DNA of 5,591 nt from Chitinophagaceae bacterium (GTDB lineage Bacteria; Bacteroidota; Bacteroidia; Chitinophagales; Chitinophagaceae), in contig JAACZX010000173.1 in NCBI GenBank assembly GCA_009996555.1, positions 1-5,591 on the forward strand. Direction: 5' to 3'. The number at the start of each line of letters is the position of its first letter. The stretch's first letter is position 1. Below are positions 3,670 through 5,591 of this stretch, piece after piece. The notes under the pieces are model-generated. The model saw nothing but the letters and a program-made list of their open reading frames with translations. It was not told the origin of the DNA and searched no databases. The translations under genes and the position numbers were made by a program.

Positions 3670-5591
3670 ATGCGTAGCCATTTGCACCTGCTGTTCATTA
3701 CTGCAGCCATGATCCTTTTTGTTTCCTGTAACCGCAATGCTGTTTCCCTGAGCGATACCAATGCCCGTGGCGAAATTCAGCAACTGCAAAACCTGGTGTT
3801 CCGGTTTTCAAAAAACCTGGTACCCGATTCATTGCTCAACCGGTGGGATTCTGTTCCATACATTGAGTTTGAACCAAAGATCAGCGGCCGTTTCCGTTGG
3901 GAGCATGGCGATGAACTGATCTTCTCTCCATCGGGTCCAATGGCACCGGCTACTACTTACAAAGCAACCATCAACAGCGATGTGCTGGCTTTTACTGAAT
4001 ACAGTTCAGTGAAAGTAAAAGAGCCGCTGGAATTTTATACCCCGCACCTGAAACTGGAAAACTCAAATATTACCTGGGTGCTGGATGATGCTTCCAATAA
4101 AGCCATTCCGCAAGTAGATCTGTATTTCAACTACACGGTAACACCTGCTGCTTTAAAAGAAAAGCTGAAAGTGAAACTGGACGACCAGGAAAAAGATTAC
4201 AGCATACAAACCATTAACAACGACCGCAAGGTTTCCATCCGCCTGCTGAATGTAAAAACAGAAGACAGGGATTACAACAGCACGGTTTCGCTGGAAAAAG
4301 GTCTGCTTCCCGATGGCGGAAAAAACTCTACAACAGAAACGATAGAAGAAAAATTCACCATTCCATCTCCCTACACCCTCACCATTACCAATGTTGAATC
4401 AAGGCACGATGGCTTGTCGGCTACTGTAAAAGTATTTACATCACAACAGGTGGTGCCTGAAACACTCAATCAATCTATTCAACTGAGCCCGGCAGTAAAG
4501 TACGATGTGGAAGTGGAAGAAGATGGTTTCCTCATCAGTAGCGAGGGATTCAATGCCGATAAAACCTATGATCTTCTGCTGGCAAAAGGATTGCGTGGAA
4601 AGCTGGGTGGCACATTGAAAGAAGAATACAAAGGAACAGTTGCTTTTGGCGAACTGGAACCTGATATTGTTTTTAACAACAAAAAGGCCGTTTATCTTTC
4701 TGCGCAGGGAAACAAAAATATTGAAGTGCGCATCACCAATATTCCCAAGGTGAAAGTGATTGTTTCAAAGATCTACGAAAACAATATTCTTGCAGCTCAC
4801 AAATACGGATACTATCCTAAAACCAAAGGCAACGATGATTACTATTATTATGATGAAGAAGGTGGTGATGCAACATTGGGCGATGTGATCTACGAACAGG
4901 AAATTGACACACGCAGTTTACCAAAGCTGGGCAACAGTCGCTTATTCAACTTTAATATTGCTGATCGTGTAAAAGATTTCAACGGTATCTATCATTTACA
5001 GATCCAGTCGCCCGATGATTACTGGATCAAAGACAACCGTTTTCTTTCATTGAGTGATATTGGACTTATTGCCAAAGAAGGTAAAGAAACAATGCTTGTT
5101 TTTGCCAACTCCATTAAAACAGCAGCGTCTTTGAGTGGTGTAAATGTTACAGTGTATGGTGCCAACAATCAACTGCTGGGTACAGGCAGTACAAATGCCG
5201 ATGGTGTAGCAGAGATCAGTTACAGCAGAAAAGAATACAGTGGTTTTAAACCGGCAATGGTTATTGCCAAAACCGCTGATGATTTTAATTACCTGCCGTT
5301 TCATAACACAAGGGTAAACACCAGTCGTTTTGATGTGGGTGGTAAAGCATGGAACACAACAGGCATGGATGCGTTCATATATGCAGAGCGTGATATTTAT
5401 CGCCCGGGCGAAAAAGTGAATGCCAATATTGTATTGCGTACCAGCGATTGGAAAACACCGGGTGAGTTACCTGTGAAGTTGAAGTTTGTAATGCCGAATG
5501 GTAAAGAGCTGAAGAGTTTCCGTAAAATGCTGAACGAACAAGGCTCGGCTGAAGTAAGTATTGATCTGCCTGTTGCTGCCATCACCGGCAG
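3670..5591 (+). CDS. Bacterial alpha-2-macroglobulin family lipoprotein, N-terminal 640 residues (runs off window)
   Basis: The frame is open from ATG at 3670 through the right edge. Bacterial A2M proteins are about 1,500-2,000 aa, so roughly a third is visible. Residues 1-19 are a signal peptide ending in FVSC. Cys 20 is the likely lipidated residue, with Phe at -3 slightly off the usual lipobox. NRNA follows with no acidic run, so there is no Bacteroidota surface-export signal and the protein is probably periplasm-facing. An Ig-like N-terminal region (about 40-120: FRFSKNLVP, FEPKISGRFRWE) leads into several beta domains. A DYYYYDEEGGD stretch (390-400) and LGDVIYEQEID (403-413) follow. YAERDIYRPGEKV (571-583) is the MG2-type motif shared with other A2Ms. 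The bait region and any CxEQ thioester lie beyond the window. Family role: covalent or steric trapping of invading proteases in the periplasm, together with PbpC. pbpC is close by but divergent, with rayT between. No Shine-Dalgarno is seen. Confidence 0.92.
   Translation, partial: MRSHLHLLFITAAMILFVSCNRNAVSLSDTNARGEIQQLQNLVFRFSKNLVPDSLLNRWDSVPYIEFEPKISGRFRWEHGDELIFSPSGPMAPATTYKATINSDVLAFTEYSSVKVKEPLEFYTPHLKLENSNITWVLDDASNKAIPQVDLYFNYTVTPAALKEKLKVKLDDQEKDYSIQTINNDRKVSIRLLNVKTEDRDYNSTVSLEKGLLPDGGKNSTTETIEEKFTIPSPYTLTITNVESRHDGLSATVKVFTSQQVVPETLNQSIQLSPAVKYDVEVEEDGFLISSEGFNADKTYDLLLAKGLRGKLGGTLKEEYKGTVAFGELEPDIVFNNKKAVYLSAQGNKNIEVRITNIPKVKVIVSKIYENNILAAHKYGYYPKTKGNDDYYYYDEEGGDATLGDVIYEQEIDTRSLPKLGNSRLFNFNIADRVKDFNGIYHLQIQSPDDYWIKDNRFLSLSDIGLIAKEGKETMLVFANSIKTAASLSGVNVTVYGANNQLLGTGSTNADGVAEISYSRKEYSGFKPAMVIAKTADDFNYLPFHNTRVNTSRFDVGGKAWNTTGMDAFIYAERDIYRPGEKVNANIVLRTSDWKTPGELPVKLKFVMPNGKELKSFRKMLNEQGSAEVSIDLPVAAITG

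Noticed and set aside
5047..5585. Two minus-strand open frames (5047-5304, 5397-5585)
   Set aside because: They are antisense to the A2M gene, whose frame carries the YRPGEKV motif across this region.

Overview
The window looks like chromosomal DNA of a Bacteroidota member, probably near the Chitinophagaceae. This rests on four things: start codons without Shine-Dalgarno sequences, a lipoprotein alpha-2-macroglobulin with a DYYYYDEEGG-type stretch that I associate with this phylum, a RAYT transposase with the GSLFQQN...CFHYIHQNP wording that I associate with Bacteroidota members of the family, and a TAnnTTTG-type promoter match. The genus is a guess.

Layout, left to right. (1) Positions 1-252, minus strand: the N-terminal part of a Ric/ScdA/YtfE-type iron-sulfur cluster repair protein, cut by the window edge. 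A 9-bp dyad lies directly upstream of its start. (2) 346-2661, minus strand: a complete penicillin-binding protein 1C (pbpC). The open frame extends to 2709, but the extra codons are translated from a repeat, so Met at 2661 is the better start. (3) 2670-3549: a RAYT (REP-associated tyrosine transposase) gene at 2752-3339, minus strand, with a pair of 19-bp palindromes on its 3' side and four more on its 5' side. (4) 3670 to the right edge, plus strand: the first 640 residues of a bacterial alpha-2-macroglobulin lipoprotein. It has no stop codon in the window.

How the parts relate. PbpC and the alpha-2-macroglobulin are known partners: in E. coli yfhM and pbpC are neighbours, and the A2M is thought to trap proteases that enter the periplasm while PbpC repairs the wall. 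Here they are divergent and are separated by the RAYT and its repeats. The repeats occupy nearly all of the space between rayT and pbpC, and about half of the space between rayT and the A2M gene.

The most interesting signal is the structure of the repeats. Six copies of a 19-bp palindrome with an odd central base form three pairs with centres 49-50 bp apart. Within each pair the central bases are complementary (C/G, G/C, C/G), and in the outer two pairs the two copies are reverse complements of each other at 18 of 19 positions. Each pair can therefore fold either as two small hairpins or as one long stem around a 30-31 nt loop. In one pair, substitutions that weaken the small hairpins are matched so that the long stem is kept. 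This is a BIME/REPtron-like arrangement. RAYT/REP systems are known, but I do not recognise this repeat family.
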